Source: Carpediemonas membranifera (lineage: Eukaryota > Fornicata). Taken from it: a DNA stretch of 25,733 nt. Positions within the stretch are counted from its first letter, which is position 1. Every line of letters starts with the position of its first letter. This document shows, piece after piece, positions 1 through 9,224 of the stretch. The notes beneath the pieces were generated by a model. That model saw only the letters and a program-made list of their open reading frames with translations. It made no database searches and was not told where the DNA came from. The position numbers were made by a program, and so were the translations under genes. The stretch covers positions 1-25,733 of the forward strand of contig JAHDYR010000010.1 of the NCBI GenBank assembly GCA_019828565.1, read 5' to 3'.

Positions 1-114
1 GTGAAGTATCATAGAGTGCACAGTGCAAGCAGTAAAGTAGGACTCTCAATCGTATAGCAGACTTCACTCCGGTAAGGTGCAGTTTAAGGACAATTCTTCG
101 CGTGATCCGCAATC
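1..114 (+). promoter_or_regulatory. Upstream leader of the IleRS gene
   Basis: Non-coding stretch before the first ATG. It is richer in A and T than the coding sequence that follows. A short inverted repeat, GTGAAGT at 1-7 and ACTTCAC at 61-67, lies in it, but the arms are 53 bases apart and may be chance. No TATA box or other core promoter element is clear. The window may cut off the upstream gene. Confidence 0.3.
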
Positions 115-3100
115 ATGGGCTTTGAGCAAGTTGATGTTGCAACAACGTTTGCAAAGTACGAAGAAGAAGTTCTAGAGATGTGGGAGCGGGAATGCGTCTT
201 CGACGAGAGCATGAAGCGTGCCCTTGAGGAGAAGCGTCCCCACTACTCATTCTACGACGGTCCTCCGTTCGCTACTGGTCTTCCCCACTACGGCCACATC
301 CTTGCGGGCACTATCAAGGACATTGTTACCCGCTACTGGCACATGAACGGGTACTACGTCCGTCGCCGCTTTGGCTGGGACACCCACGGGCTTCCCGTCG
401 AGTTCGAGATCGACAAGGAGATCGAGAAGGAGGGCAAGTCCACTGCTCCCAAGGACATCATCTCCGAGATCGGCATTGCCAACTACAACCAGCGTTGCCG
501 CAACATCGTCATGCGTTACTCCAAGGAGTGGGAATCCACTGTCAAGCGCTGCGGGCGTTGGATCGACTTCGAGAACGACTACAAGACCATGGACGTGACG
601 TTCATGGAGTCTGTGTGGTGGGTGTTCAAGCAGCTCTTCGAGGCCGGCCAGGTCTACCGCGGATCCCGCGTCATGCCCTTCTCCACGAAGTGCGCCACCC
701 CCCTGAGCAACATGGAGGCCAACATGGACTACCGTGACGTCGAGGACCCCGCCGTCTACATGACCTTCCCCATCAAGCCCAGCGAGAAGGCCGCTGGACT
801 CGGCATCGAGGGCGCCATCTTCGTCGGCTGGACAACGACCCCGTGGACCCTGCCCTCGAACCTGGCGCTGTGTGTGAACGGGAAGATGGAGTACTCCCTC
901 ATCCAGGACATCGCCGACCCGACCAAGCGCTTCGTCATCATGACCAGCCGTGTCTGTGAGCTCTACCCCGCCCCTAAGAAGAAGAAGGGCAAGGCCAAGG
1001 CCCCCGAGGAGCCCAAGTACACCACCCTCGCCACGTTTGCCGGTGAGGCCCTCCGCGGTGTGACGTACGAGCCCCTCTTCCCCTTCTTCCAGGAGTGGGA
1101 GCAGACCGGCTGCTTCAGCGTCCTCGTCGACGACTACGTCACCGACGACAGCGGCACGGGTGTTGTCCACCAGGCCCCCTTCTTCGGCGAGGACGACTAC
1201 CGCGTCTGCCTCGCCCACGGCCTCATCAAGGCCGACGGCGACATGGTCTGTCCCGTGGACGACACCGGCTGCTTCGACGACACCGTGGCTGAGGTGCTCT
1301 CCTTCGGCGACCTCAAGCTCTCTCTCGCTGGCCGGTACGTCAAGGCTTGCGACCCTGAGATCATCGCGTTCCTCAAGGCGCAGGGCCGTGTGCTATCCTC
1401 CTCGATGTACCGGCACTCTTACCCCCACTGCTGGCGGTCTCACACGCCCCTGATCCAGAAGGCCCTGCCCTGCTGGTTCATCCGCATCGACGACCAGCTC
1501 AAGGAGACCATGCTCGACCTCAACTCCGTCCACGATGACGGGTCCCGCCACATGAGGTGGGTGCCCGAGTTCGTCCAGACCCGCCGCTTCCACCAGTGGC
1601 TCGCCAACGCCAGGGACTGGAACGTCTCCAGGAACCGCTTCTGGGGCACCCCTATGCCCATCTGGATGTCCGAGGACGGCACCCAAGTCCACGTCATCGG
1701 GTCCCGGGCCGAGCTCAAGGAGCACATGGCACAGCTCAGCGACGACTCCGCGGTCGATGACATCCACCGCGACTCCGTGGATGGCCTGACCATGCCCGAC
1801 CCCCGCGGGCCAGACTTCCCTCCTATGCGCCGTGTCACGGAGGTGTTCGATTGGTATGTTTATTTATTATTATTTACACAGCTGGTTTGAGTCTGGCTCG
1901 ATGCCGTATGCCCAGCTCCACTATCCCTTCGAGAACAAGGAGCTCTTCGAGCAGTCTTTCCCCGCCGACTTCATCGCCGAGGGGCTCGACCAGACCCGCG
2001 GCTGGTTCTACACGCTGCTCGTAATCTCAGCTGCCCTCCGCAAGCAGGCGCCCTTCAAGAACCTCATCATCAACGGCCTCGTGCTCGCCGAGGATGGCAA
2101 GAAGATGTCGAAGTCACTCCGCAACTTCCCCGACCCTCTCGAGGTAATCCACAAGCACGGCGCCGACTCCCTCCGCCTGTACCTCATCAACTCACCCGTT
2201 GTCAGAGCCGAGTCCCTCAAGTTCAACGAGAAGGGCGTCATGCAGGTCGCTTCGGATGTCTTCCGGCCCCTGTACAACGCTTATAGGTTCTTCGTCCAGA
2301 ACGCCGACCAGGTGGACTTCGTTCCCGAGCTGACCGACGAGGGTCTCCCAGTTTCCCCCTCGGCTAACACCCTCGACAGATGGATCCTGGCCAACTGCAA
2401 GCGGCTGCTGGCCTTCATGCGGGAGGAGATGGACGGCTACAGACTCTACACGGTCGTCCCAGAGCTGGTCCGCTTCATTGACCAGCTGACCAACTGGTAC
2501 GTCCGCATGAACAGGCGCCGTATGAAGGGCGCCGTTTCCTCCCAGGACCAGGTGGACAGCCTGACGACACTGCACGCCGTACTGGTGCAGCTGTGCATCG
2601 CCATGGCGCCGTTTACCCCGTTCATGCCCGACAAGATGTACCTCAACCTCGTCTCCGTGCTGCCTGACGCCCACCCCATCAAGGAGACCTCGGTCCACCT
2701 GCTCCGCTTCCCCACCCTATCCGCCTCTGAGGAGGAGCTGTCGCTCGTCGACACCGTCGCCGACATGCAGAACGTGGTCGACCTCGGTCGTGCCCTCCGT
2801 GACAACGTCGGCGTCGGCATCAAGACCCCCCTCCGCAAGATGGTCATCACATCCCACAGCGCTACCCGCATGCGGCATGTTGCCGAGCTCGCTGAGTACG
2901 TCAAGGATGAGCTCAACGTGCTCAACGTCGAGACTCCAGAGGTCAAGCCAGAGTACGTCACCCTCACGGCGAACCCCAACTTCGGGATGCTCAAGGACCG
3001 CAAGCTCGGCGCTGGCCTCAAGAAGGTCCGCGACGGGTGTGCTAAGCTCTCTCACGACGACATTGTCAAGTTCCTCGAGGCTGGTGAGATCGACTTCGAC

Positions 3101-3478
3101 GGGGTCACGGTCGCCACTGCTGAGGTCAACATCGTCTACGCCGTCGACAAGCCCAAGGCAGAGTCGGAGGGCATGTTCGCAAACCACGACCCGAACTTCC
3201 TCGTCGCCCTCAACACTGTCGTCGATGACGAGCTCCAGCGCATGGCCGTCTCCCGTAAGCTCGTGTCGACTGTCCAGGGACTTCGTAAGAAGGCCGCTCT
3301 CGTCCCTACCGACGCCGTTGATGTTGTCATCAGCGGGCCGGATTGTGACCTCGAGGAGGTGACCCAGCTTCTGCGGCAGACAGTTCTCACTGAGGAGCCC
3401 GCCGAGAAGGAGCGGCTCGGCGAGGATGAACTTGTGCAGGGCGAGGCGACGTACAAGGTCGCTATCTTCCGGAGCTAA
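115..3478 (+). CDS. ileS/IARS1: Isoleucyl-tRNA synthetase, cytosolic type (two exons)
   Basis: Class I aminoacyl-tRNA synthetase that charges tRNA-Ile with isoleucine for cytosolic translation. The coding sequence joins 115-1853 to 1882-3478, giving about 1,111 residues, in the usual range for eukaryotic IleRS. The HIGH-type signature reads PHYGHIL at residues 57-63 and the KMSKS loop is at about residues 654-658. Between them is a CP1 editing domain with GWTTTPWTLPSN and the GTGVVHQAP segment. A lysine-rich linker (PKKKKGKAKAP) lies inside the editing region. The C-terminal half holds the helical anticodon-binding domain. Without splicing the frame ends at 1890 in an AT-rich tail. Removing the 28-nt intron restores the family motif EVFD-C-WFESGSMPYAQ. 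The ATG at 115 is the first in frame. A TAAA tetranucleotide, possibly a poly(A) signal, lies just after the stop at 3482. Confidence 0.96.
1854..1881 (+). other. 28-nt spliceosomal intron in IleRS
   Basis: Begins GTATGTTTATTT and ends TTTACACAG, and is almost pure A/T in a GC-rich gene. It interrupts a cysteine codon after the second base (TG|C). Removing it joins two frames into the conserved IleRS segment FDCWFESGS. The last eight bases, TTACACAG, match the TTACNNAG pattern of the other two introns in the window, as if branch site and acceptor were fused. Confidence 0.93.
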
Positions 3479-3591
3479 GGTTAAATATTCGTATGTGGTG
3501 TTGACTGGGTCATACGATGGGAGCTGGCACACCCATATGGTCATTGACCAACTGCGACCCCTGAAGCAAGTAAGAACAACGGAAGCAGGAG

Positions 3592-4806
3592 ATGACGACC
3601 GAACAGCTTCAGGAGGTCGTTAAGCCTTCAGTATTCGCCCGTACACACTCGGTTGTTGCGTTGGACATTGCCAACAAAGTGGTAGAGCGCTCAAAAGAGC
3701 TTGGCCGTCCCATTCTGGACCTGGACGTGTCCGATTTCGACATAGACTTCGCCAATGCGCCCAGTGCCATCGAACGTACCGTGATGGTGGATCACTTCCT
3801 CAAGGACACTTTCATGAACCTCCTCGAGCGCATCATCCACAACGACTGCCCCGTCACGAGGAAGCAGACCGTGCTCTTCTTCTCCCCGCACCCCGACGAC
3901 GACGTCATCTCCGCGGGCGGCATGATGGGCGCGATGCTCGACGGTGGGCACGACACCCACGCCTGCTATATGACCAACGGCAGCGTCGCCGTCTGGAACA
4001 AGACGGCACACCGCCATATCGACTTCCTCGACAGGTTTGTCGATGCCATGAGCGAGGCCGACCCTTCCCTCGCCTCGAAGCTCCGGTCGGTGGAGGACGC
4101 GACGTCTTTCCTGAAGAAGTCTGTGGAGCATTGCGAGGAGGGCAAGGACCTCCCCATCGCCCAGACGCTCAAGCGGATAATCAGAGAGTCCGAGGCCGTC
4201 TCTGCCGTCGCCGAGCTCGGCATGCCCAGTGCCAACGCGCACTTCCTCGACCTCCCCTTCTACCGCACGGGCGGCATCAAGAAGAAGGCCCCCAGCGACG
4301 AAGACGTCGAGCTGACGTACCAGCTCCTCTGCAAGGTCAGGCCGCGCCATGTGTTCGTCGCGGCGGACCTGCAGGACCCCCACGGCACCCACCGCGTCTG
4401 CTACGACATCATCCGGGCCGCCCTGGCGCGGTACTCCGCGGGTATGCCCGCCCCGTCCGCCCCCGCCGCCTCCTGCCTCGAGCCCAATACTGTGGCCCCC
4501 GCGTCCGAGGCCCGGCCCGTGGTGTGGCTGTACCGGGGGGCCTGGGCGGAGTGGTCCGTCACAGAGGCCAGCGCCATCCTACCCCTGTCCCGCCACCAGC
4601 TGCAGCGGAAAGTGGACGCCATCTACCGCCACGAGAGCCAGAAGGACCGGGCGATGTTCCCCGGGGCCGACCCGCGGGAGTTCTGGCAGCGGGCCGTGGA
4701 CAGGAACCGGGCGACGGCGCGGGAGCTCGCACAGCTGGGGCTGCCCTACTTCCACGCGTGCGAGAGCTACGTCATCGTGTGGCCGGAAGAGATGCCCCTT
4801 GAATAG
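3592..4806 (+). CDS. PIG-L/LmbE-family deacetylase, like the C-terminal half of bacterial NagB fusions
   Basis: Predicted zinc-dependent N-acetyl-sugar deacetylase of 404 residues. The metal-binding motif HPDDD is at residues 100-104, followed by a second ligand motif DPHGTH (H264 and H267). The motifs HFLDLPFY, VWLYRGAW, ESQKD and EFWQRAVDRN closely resemble what I remember of the C-terminal PIG-L domain fused to glucosamine-6-phosphate deaminase (NagB) in Bacteroidetes-type proteins. The first 90 residues (for example RPILDLDVSDFD) resemble the linker between the two domains of those fusions. No NagB catalytic domain is present here or in the 113 bp upstream. The sugar substrate cannot be told from sequence; GlcNAc-6-phosphate-like sugars are an inference. 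No signal peptide is seen, so it is probably cytosolic. Bacterial origin by lateral transfer followed by domain loss is plausible. The start ATG follows a purine-rich GGAAGCAGGAG. Candidate TAAA at 4812. Confidence 0.85.
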   Translation: MTTEQLQEVVKPSVFARTHSVVALDIANKVVERSKELGRPILDLDVSDFDIDFANAPSAIERTVMVDHFLKDTFMNLLERIIHNDCPVTRKQTVLFFSPHPDDDVISAGGMMGAMLDGGHDTHACYMTNGSVAVWNKTAHRHIDFLDRFVDAMSEADPSLASKLRSVEDATSFLKKSVEHCEEGKDLPIAQTLKRIIRESEAVSAVAELGMPSANAHFLDLPFYRTGGIKKKAPSDEDVELTYQLLCKVRPRHVFVAADLQDPHGTHRVCYDIIRAALARYSAGMPAPSAPAASCLEPNTVAPASEARPVVWLYRGAWAEWSVTEASAILPLSRHQLQRKVDAIYRHESQKDRAMFPGADPREFWQRAVDRNRATARELAQLGLPYFHACESYVIVWPEEMPLE

Positions 4807-4983
4807 TTATTTAAAAGTCGATTAGAGTTGAGAACTTGGTGATGAGGGCATCAACTTCCACGTTCCCCTCTCTGCACCGCATGCAGTGAAGCATAGACCA
4901 CACGCGGCCTACCACCGTTTCGATTCTGGGTGAGTCGACCGACTGCGCCTTCGTATTATGGTGCGCGCCAACCTGGCCAACAG

Positions 4984-6857
4984 ATGACTACACCCCGCAA
5001 GGAGGTCCTTCAGTACTACCAGAATGCCAAACTACCTGCAAAAACGCTAAATTGCGAGCTTTGGGCCGATGCACTGCCGTATGTGTCCAGAAACCAACAC
5101 CCTTACTCAGTCCGACGCGAGCCCCAGGGCTATACCCTTCAGAGCCACTAGAAAGCATTCAACAGTATATATCTCGCTTCATTCCCCGCAAGGAACGGAA
5201 GCGGCCCGCCAGACGCCCGGCCCCCGCCCCCGCCCGCCTCCTCTCGTTGAACACGCTGTCCGCGAACCTCCTGGATGCAGAGACGGATGCCGACACCACC
5301 ATGGACCTCCCCGACTCCTCCCAGGTCCTCGAACACATGCGGGCGGCCGAGCCCGACCCAGAGGTGCTGGAGGCGCTACAGCTGTCGGATTTGTCCATGG
5401 AAGACTTCACAGAGGACGAAACCGGGTCGGAGTTCGAGTGCGGGACTGACCTGGATGCCAGTTTCGACGCTGGTCCGCGGGAGCGGGGCCTGCTCCTTTG
5501 TGGGGATGAGGCGGGGGCCCGATCAGAGGTGCGGGCCCTGAGCAGCGAGCTGGGGTTCAACGTCATCGCCGCAGACGCGTCCAACGAGCGGGATAGGGCC
5601 AGTCTGACCAAGCTGCTCGGCGAGGCTGTCCAATCGCTGTTCGGCGCGGGCAAGAAGGGGGCCATGAACATGTTCGTCAGCCCGACATCGAGCCGGGCAG
5701 CCAGCCCGGCAGTTAACCCGCCGAAGAGAAAGCCAGCTGCTAAGGCCAAGGTCAAGGGGGCTGTGAAGCGAAAGGCGCCGATCAAGGGCCAGACGTCGAT
5801 GGCCATGTTTATGAAGGGGGCCGCCAAGCAGACCAAGCCGGCCCCGGCACCAAGCAGGTCGACTAAGCCGGCCGCCCTGCCCCGACCCCCGCCACCGCCT
5901 GTCCCGGTGCAGCCCAAGCGGAACATCGTCGTCATCCGGGACGTCGGACTCACCCTTCCCAACGACAGAAGCCTGCTCCAGACCGTCCAGGGACTCCTGT
6001 CGGACAGCAGGGTCCCCATCATCGTGGAGTCAGGCCGACCTGTCCCTCTGATCGCCCAGTCGAAGGTCACACTGCCCAGACCCACGATGGAGGCCCTGAA
6101 GGAGCACGGGGCGGCCCTGTGGATGACACTGGGGCTCAGCGGGGCCATGGGGGCCGATGCAGCGGCCATGGCTCAGGCCTACTCGAGGCTCCTGAGTCAG
6201 ACGCAGTTTATGCTCCTGCCAACAGGGGCTGTTGATGCGGACGAGACGATTGACCTTGACTCCACCCAGTTGATAGCCCCAGACAGTGCCGGCACGGCGA
6301 CCTTGGCGACCTTCATGGGGCTTCCAGCCTCGTGCTCCAGAGCGTTCCGGGCCGACTTCGCCGCATACCACTGGGACGTCGACCCCCTGCATCTCCACCC
6401 GAGCACCGTGGGTGAGCCACAACTGCACTCGGTGCAGGGCGACGAGGGCGACTGCGACAGTGCGGTGGACGGGATGATCGCCCAAACGGAGCTGTACTCG
6501 TGGACAGCGCTCCATGCACCGGCATACGATAGAGAGGCATGGTGGGCGCCTACTGTAGGTCGGTCGGCAGCGATGCGCTACTTCTACCTCGCTCAGCCTT
6601 CATCAGATGATGTGCTTGAAACGAGCGAGGACCTGGTCGTAAGAGAGGACCTCGACCTCCACCGCCGTCTGAGTGCGACCAAGAGGACCACCAGGCGGGT
6701 GTTGGGGGTGCGGGGCAGGGTCAGGGACAGGGACATCGAGACAGCCGCCGTCTGCTCGGGGATGACGACCAAGGAGGGTAGGGGCGGGCGGGGGACTGAG
6801 ATGCACCTGCCCATCGATGCGAGGCTGGCCCAGGAGCTGAGGGAGCTTTGGGCGTGA
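4984..6857 (+). CDS. ATAD5/Elg1-like clamp-loader large subunit, divergent (two exons)
   Basis: Joining 4984-5078 to 5111-6857 gives about 613 residues. After splicing, the N-terminus carries LWADALPP followed by ESIQQYISRF, which fits the pre-AAA block (LW-x3-x-P ... helix) of ATAD5/Elg1. An AAA+ core follows: a degenerate Walker A (LLLCGDEAGARS, about residues 158-169) and ELGFNVIAADAS, like the ELGF-x-V-x-E-x-NAS of ATAD5/RFC1. A basic Pro/Ala/Lys-rich insert contains a PIP-like QTSMAMFMK at about residue 259. The Walker B strand is IVVIRDVG at about residue 304. In the family this protein forms an RFC-like ring with Rfc2-5 and unloads PCNA. Lys of Walker A is Arg and the Walker B acidic pair is degraded, so ATP hydrolysis by this subunit is doubtful. 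The long N-terminal region typical of animal ATAD5 is absent. A highly divergent RFC1 is the main alternative. Candidate TAAA at 6885. Confidence 0.62.
5079..5110 (+). other. 32-nt spliceosomal intron in the ATAD5-like gene
   Basis: Starts GTATGTGTCC and ends CCTTACTCAG. It splits a proline codon after the second base (CC|T). Splicing joins the frame holding the conserved LWADALP block (ATG at 4984) to the 1.7-kb downstream frame. The acceptor end TTACTCAG repeats the TTACNNAG pattern of the IleRS intron. Confidence 0.82.
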
Positions 6858-7039
6858 GAGAAGGGGGGAAGTGGTCACTGCGAGTAAAGTTTAAGGGAAT
6901 TTAATGTTGCCCTTGTGTGGTTGGAGGCAATCCCAGGTTGTGACTCGCCTGCGACATGTATGGCTCAGATTCCATGTCACAGTGACGGGAGTCGCAGAGT
7001 TGAGCACTACCAAAAACGCGAGAGCCAACATAACCAAGG

Positions 7040-8010
7040 ATGGTTAGTTCGGCTGACCGATACCTCAAACAAGAGAAATTGGGTTCAGGAGCATACGGGG
7101 ACGTGTACAAGGCCAAGGACCTGCTCACAGGAGAACTTGTTGCCCTCAAGATGACGAATATCCTCATCCGTCCGAATCAGTGCCTGGAACCACGTTGAGA
7201 GAGATCAGTGTGCTCTAAGACGCTTGAGCACGACAACGTCATACGCCTCCTCGACGTTGTGTGTGATGGCCCAGATCCTGCCGAGCGAGCCGAGATCATG
7301 AAGCGCGCCAAGATCGGCGACGGAGTCAAAGAGGAGGATGTCATTATCCATCCCAAGGTGTGGCTCATCTTCGAGCTTTGCGAGACAGACATGCGCCAAC
7401 TTCTCGACCAGCGCACCGACGGCATTGAGCTGCCCCTCATCAAGACCTACCTCCACCAGCTCCTCACCGCAGTAGACGCATGCCACTCCATGCGGATCCT
7501 CCACCGTGACCTGAAGCCTGCCAACCTCATGCTCAACGGGTCGACCCTCAAGGTGGGCGACTTCGGTCTGGTCCGCGCATTCTCCGTCCCCATGCGCGTC
7601 TACACCCACGAGGTCGTCACCCTCTGGTACCGCGCCCCCGAGATCCTGCTCGGGTCCAAACACTACACCACGTCCGTCGACACCTGGTCCGTCGGTGCGA
7701 TCATGGCCGAGATAGCGACAGGCGAGGTGCTGTTCGAGGGAACAGTCAAATCGGCCAGCTGTTCCGGATCTTCGAGATATTGGGCACCCCGACCGACCAG
7801 ATCTGGGCTGGTGTGACGCGACTTCCAGATTATGCCAGTAGCTTCCCTTCTTTCGACCCGACCGGACTTGATTTCCTCCGTCCAAGATTAGGGGCTGATG
7901 GGCTTGACCTCTTGGGAAAGTTGCTGGAATACGACCCAGCCCACCGTATCAGTGCTGCTAAAGCTCTGGAGCACCCTTTCTTCGCCGACTTGAACTCGGT
8001 GGAGCCGTGA
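7040..8010 (+). CDS. Cyclin-dependent kinase (CDK1/2-like), reading frame broken three times
   Basis: Serine/threonine kinase of the CDK1/CDK2 group, about 323 residues if read through. Visible in order: glycine loop GSGAYGDVY, VALK lysine, a PSTAIRE-equivalent helix PGTTLRE (7182-7202), HRDLKPANLML (7503), DFG (7559), activation segment VYTHEVVTLWYRAPE, and a complete C-lobe ending at 8010. The frame is lost at about 7180 (one base missing before PGTTLRE), near 7216 (one extra T in CTCTAAG) and near 7740 (one base missing at GAGGGAACAG). No GT-AG intron explains these breaks. All kinase motifs outside them are intact, so this is a recent pseudogene, a gene with sequence errors, or (less likely) one needing programmed frameshifts. 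The insert after VVCDG (about 25 residues before VWLIFELC) is unusual for CDK1. Cyclin partner unknown. Candidate TAAA at 8019. Confidence 0.85.
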
Positions 8011-8465
8011 CACTTTCATAAACACAGCTGACTGGAGACGCCAATGGTAGTGTGAGGAGAGAAGCTGCATAGCTCTGCTGAAGTTTATGACGGGTTCTTT
8101 GTCGAGTCAATCATGCCTGACTCGAGGTGCATTGGCTGCATTTAACGCTTCGTCATCATTATAATTTTTACACCCAATCATTTACATTCATGACCCACCA
8201 GCCCGCGGCAACCCCAAGCGTGTCTCAGGTTCGCATCAGACGTCGACAGAGACGAGTTAAACATGAGACAGGGCAATTGTCTTCTGCGCTAATCTGCACC
8301 ATGATTCCGCGCCAATACAGCTTCCACTACCAAAGGCGTCAATTGTCGTCGCCAGCCATCTGGAATACGTGGTAAGGGACGTGCTCATCGGGTCTGCACG
8401 AATCGTGGCCTCATTCATCATTTTTTGCATGAAAAAAACCAGCTAGCAGCGATACAGACATAACT
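8011..8465. other. Intergenic region between the CDK and RPS2
   Basis: 455 bp with no convincing gene. It is AT-rich in two patches, near 8150-8190 and 8411-8440. The second contains TTTTTTGCATGAAAAAAA about 30 bases before the RPS2 ATG, a likely part of the RPS2 core promoter. An AGTCAA (W-box complement) is at 8105. A 61-codon ORF at 8190-8375 has no recognisable features. Confidence 0.4.
8421..8438 (+). promoter_or_regulatory. T6-GCATG-A7 element ahead of RPS2
   Basis: A run of six T, then GCATG, then seven A, nearly self-complementary. It lies 28 bases before the start codon of the only ribosomal protein gene in the window. It could act as an AT-rich initiator/promoter element of the kind known in compact protist genomes. 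That role is inferred from position and base composition only. Confidence 0.3.
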
Positions 8466-9224
8466 ATGCAGTCTGGTGCTCCCGCTTCCAACGAACGCCG
8501 TCCCCGTACTGGTTTCGGTGGCCGCCGCCCCCAGCGTGGTGGTCCCCGCAAGGAGGAGTGGATCCCCGCCACTAAGCTTGGCCGCCTTGTGAAGGAGGGC
8601 AAGATCAAGAGCCTGGAGGAGATCTTCCTTCACTCCATGCCTATCAAGGAGTACCAGATCGTCGATCACTTCTTCAAGGACGAGCCCCTCTCCGAGGAGG
8701 TCCTCAAGGTCATGTCTGTCCAGAAGCAGACCACTGCCGGCCAGCGCACCCGCTTCAAGGCCTTCGTCGTCGTTGGTGACCACAACCGTCACATGGGCCT
8801 CGGCATCAAGGTCGCTAAGGAGGTTGCCCTCGCTATCCGTGGCGCTATCCTCGTTGGCAAGATCAACATGGTTCCCATCCGTCTCGGTTACTCTTTCGGT
8901 AACATCGGTGGCCCCCACACTGTCCCCATGAAGGTCACTGGCAAGGCCGGCTCCGTCCGCGTGCGCCTGTGCCCCGCTCCCCGCGGTTCCGGCATCGTTG
9001 CTGCTCCCGCCGCCAAGAAGGTTCTCGCCTTCGCCGGTGTCCAGGACGTCTTCGTCCAGTCTTCTGGTTCCACCAGAACTCTCGGCAACTTCGTCTCGGC
9101 TACCTTCCAGGCTCTGTCCAAGACTTACTGCTACCTGACCCCCGATATGTGGGCCGCCACCAAGGCTGAGGTCGGTCTCCTCGAGAAGCACTCCGCCTTC
9201 CTCGCCAACTCTGGTAAGAAGTAA
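8466..9224 (+). CDS. RPS2: 40S ribosomal protein uS5 (RPS2)
   Basis: Small-subunit ribosomal protein of 252 residues, normal length for eukaryotes. A basic Arg/Gly-rich N-terminus (about residues 11-28) leads into [16 protein letters not shown] and [21 protein letters not shown]. The S5 RNA-binding domain follows ([34 protein letters not shown]) and then the S5 C-terminal domain ([32 protein letters not shown]). It sits near the mRNA entry channel and helps decoding accuracy. Codons are strongly biased to C-ending ones with some GGT, as expected for a highly expressed gene. The ATG at 8466 is the obvious start and no intron is needed. The stop TAA is itself part of AGTAAAC, resembling both the Giardia AGTRAA and Trichomonas TAAA poly(A) signals. 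Confidence 0.98.
   Translation: MQSGAPASNERRPRTGFGGRRPQRGGPRKEEWIPATKLGRLVKEGKIKSLEEIFLHSMPIKEYQIVDHFFKDEPLSEEVLKVMSVQKQTTAGQRTRFKAFVVVGDHNRHMGLGIKVAKEVALAIRGAILVGKINMVPIRLGYSFGNIGGPHTVPMKVTGKAGSVRVRLCPAPRGSGIVAAPAAKKVLAFAGVQDVFVQSSGSTRTLGNFVSATFQALSKTYCYLTPDMWAATKAEVGLLEKHSAFLANSGKK

Noticed and set aside
247-1218. 323-codon minus-strand open frame opposite IleRS
   Set aside because: It is the mirror of a GC3-rich gene, has a low-complexity Val/Leu/Gly/Asp composition and overlaps a certain coding region.
4131-4802. 223-codon plus-strand frame overlapping the PIG-L gene
   Set aside because: Arg/Pro/Gly-rich composition and no motif; the PIG-L frame covers the whole stretch with clear family motifs.
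7168-7216. Introns as the explanation of the first two CDK frame breaks
   Set aside because: Only 10-11-base GT-AG segments would fit, too short and without the TTACNNAG end; simple one-base indels restore the conserved PGTTLRE region exactly.
8190-8375. 61-codon ORF between the CDK and RPS2
   Set aside because: No motif, atypical codon use and basic/Gln-rich composition; probably chance in the RPS2 upstream region.
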